From positions 806,001 through 870,000 of the forward strand of contig NZ_RHPJ01000002.1 of assembly GCF_004786095.1 (NCBI RefSeq): DNA of 64,000 nt. The letters are read 5' to 3'. The number at the start of each line of letters is the position of its first letter. Position 1 is the stretch's first letter. Origin of the DNA: Serinibacter arcticus (GTDB taxonomy: Bacteria > Actinomycetota > Actinomycetes > Actinomycetales > Beutenbergiaceae). The translations under genes were made by a program, and so were the position numbers. Below the pieces are notes generated by a model. It ran no database searches. It saw only the letters and a list, made by a program, of their open reading frames with translations, and was not told the DNA's origin. This document shows, piece after piece, positions 63,327 to 64,000 of this stretch.

Positions 63327-64000
63327 CGCTTCTCCTCCTCGGTCGGGGTGGTGGCGTCCTCGTTCTCGACGCCCTCGCGCTCGGCCTTTCGGCCGGCGAA
63401 CACCGACGCACCGCTGACACCGGCCGCGCGGTTGCGCTCGGCGAGCTCGCCCGCCGTCATCTCCCGGATGGAGGAGGACTGCGGACCGAACCGCTTGATG
63501 CCGGCCTGGAGGGCCGGGATGATCCCGTCGGGCATGAACAGCACGACCAGGGCGAGCAGCAGGCCGGTGGCCACGAGGTGGAACTGCGTGTCGCCGAACT
63601 GCAGCTTGAAGACCTCGAGACCGATGCCGACGATGATGGCGCCCACGAGCGGGCCGAGGAGGTGGCGGATGCCGCCGAGCAGCGCCATCAGCACCATGTA
63701 GGAGCCGAGCAGGATCGAGAACTGGAAGATCGGGTCCAGGTCGCCGAACCAGAGCGCGTACATCCCGCCGGCCAGGCCGGTGAAGGTGGCCGAGATGATG
63801 TAGGCGACGAGCTTGTAGTTGCGCGTCGGGATGCCGAGCGCCTCGGCCTTGTCCTCGTCCTCGCGGATCGCCTTGAGGCCGATGCCGAAGCGCGAGCGGT
63901 TGATCGCCCACCACAGCACGAGCATCGCGGCGAGCAGTGCCGCGAACAGGTAGAAGAACACCTGGTGGTGGACCGGGCGCATGAGGTCGGGGAACGGGCG
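63323..64000 (-). CDS. livM: ABC transporter permease LivM, 5' end outside the window
   Basis: At least 225 codons, open to the window edge. The visible part has five or six membrane helices and the LivM segments NRSRFGIGLKAIREDEDKAEALGIPTRNYKL and GLAGGMYALWFGDLDP. A charged tail of about 50 residues (ERNRAAGV to TPTEEEKR) follows the last helix and is longer than usual. The substrate could be amino acids, amides or urea. Confidence 0.93.
   Translation of the reverse strand, partial: RPFPDLMRPVHHQVFFYLFAALLAAMLVLWWAINRSRFGIGLKAIREDEDKAEALGIPTRNYKLVAYIISATFTGLAGGMYALWFGDLDPIFQFSILLGSYMVLMALLGGIRHLLGPLVGAIIVGIGLEVFKLQFGDTQFHLVATGLLLALVVLFMPDGIIPALQAGIKRFGPQSSSIREMTAGELAERNRAAGVSGASVFAGRKAEREGVENEDATTPTEEEKR

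Overview
The window is a high-GC chromosomal segment of an actinomycete, most likely a member of the Micrococcales. The evidence is a mycothiol synthase (mshD), a GlnR-type orphan regulator, a SigK/RskA pair, PHO-box-like direct repeats, a DUF2516 protein, many GTG starts and many apparently leaderless genes. No rRNA, CRISPR array, prophage, transposase or obvious genomic island was seen. Coding density is about 95 percent and no gene-free stretch exceeds 300 bp.

Layout. (1) 1-3066: 3' part of an MgtE Mg2+ transporter, rskA-sigK with a SigK-like promoter, and tRNA-Lys(UUU). (2) 3272-8873: an Asp23/Gls24 alkaline-shock cluster with two Asp23 proteins, a DUF2273-like peptide and two membrane anchors. 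It is followed by an ECF sigma factor, a protein joining a zinc anti-sigma motif to an Asp23-like domain, another small Asp23-like protein and a CsbD protein. (3) 8964-12217: an extracytoplasmic copper/heme set: membrane protein, CopC, PCuAC lipoprotein and Tat-exported DyP peroxidase. (4) 12240-14433: a PH-domain membrane protein divergent from an orphan PAS histidine kinase. (5) 14489-18546: the hen1-pnkp RNA-repair operon. (6) 18738-24419: MarR regulator, isoprenylcysteine-methyltransferase-like protein, SLH-domain M1 metallopeptidase, LacI regulator and transglutaminase-like protein. (7) 24533-41139: a phosphate/nitrogen/thiol block: mshD, ppk1, a mutT1-type hydrolase, pstSCAB, DUF47-pit and glnR, then a nitrobindin-like protein, ygfZ, a FUSC-type protein, a DUF2516 protein and dtd. 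(8) 41167-48819: VOC protein, clpC, small membrane protein, thioesterase, MFS transporter, FrnE-type DsbA, a NodA-like acyltransferase and a universal stress protein. (9) 48928-51942: a TctCBA tricarboxylate transporter. (10) 51958-57479: xylR divergent from xylAB, plus DedA. (11) 57538-64000: a P-loop kinase, a helical repeat protein, a TspO-like protein, eda-kdgK, and livF-livG-livM, the last cut by the window end.

Working together: phosphate uptake (pst, pit), storage (ppk1) and a nitrogen regulator sit in one neighbourhood, with two candidate PhoP sites at pstS and at DUF47-pit. Hen1 and Pnkp supply end healing, 2'-O-methylation and an adenylyltransferase for RNA repair. XylR, xylA and xylB make a compact xylose module with an operator candidate placed over both promoters. 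At least eleven genes have a TANNNT -10 element only 6-8 bp before the start codon, which points to leaderless mRNAs and also fixes several start codons.
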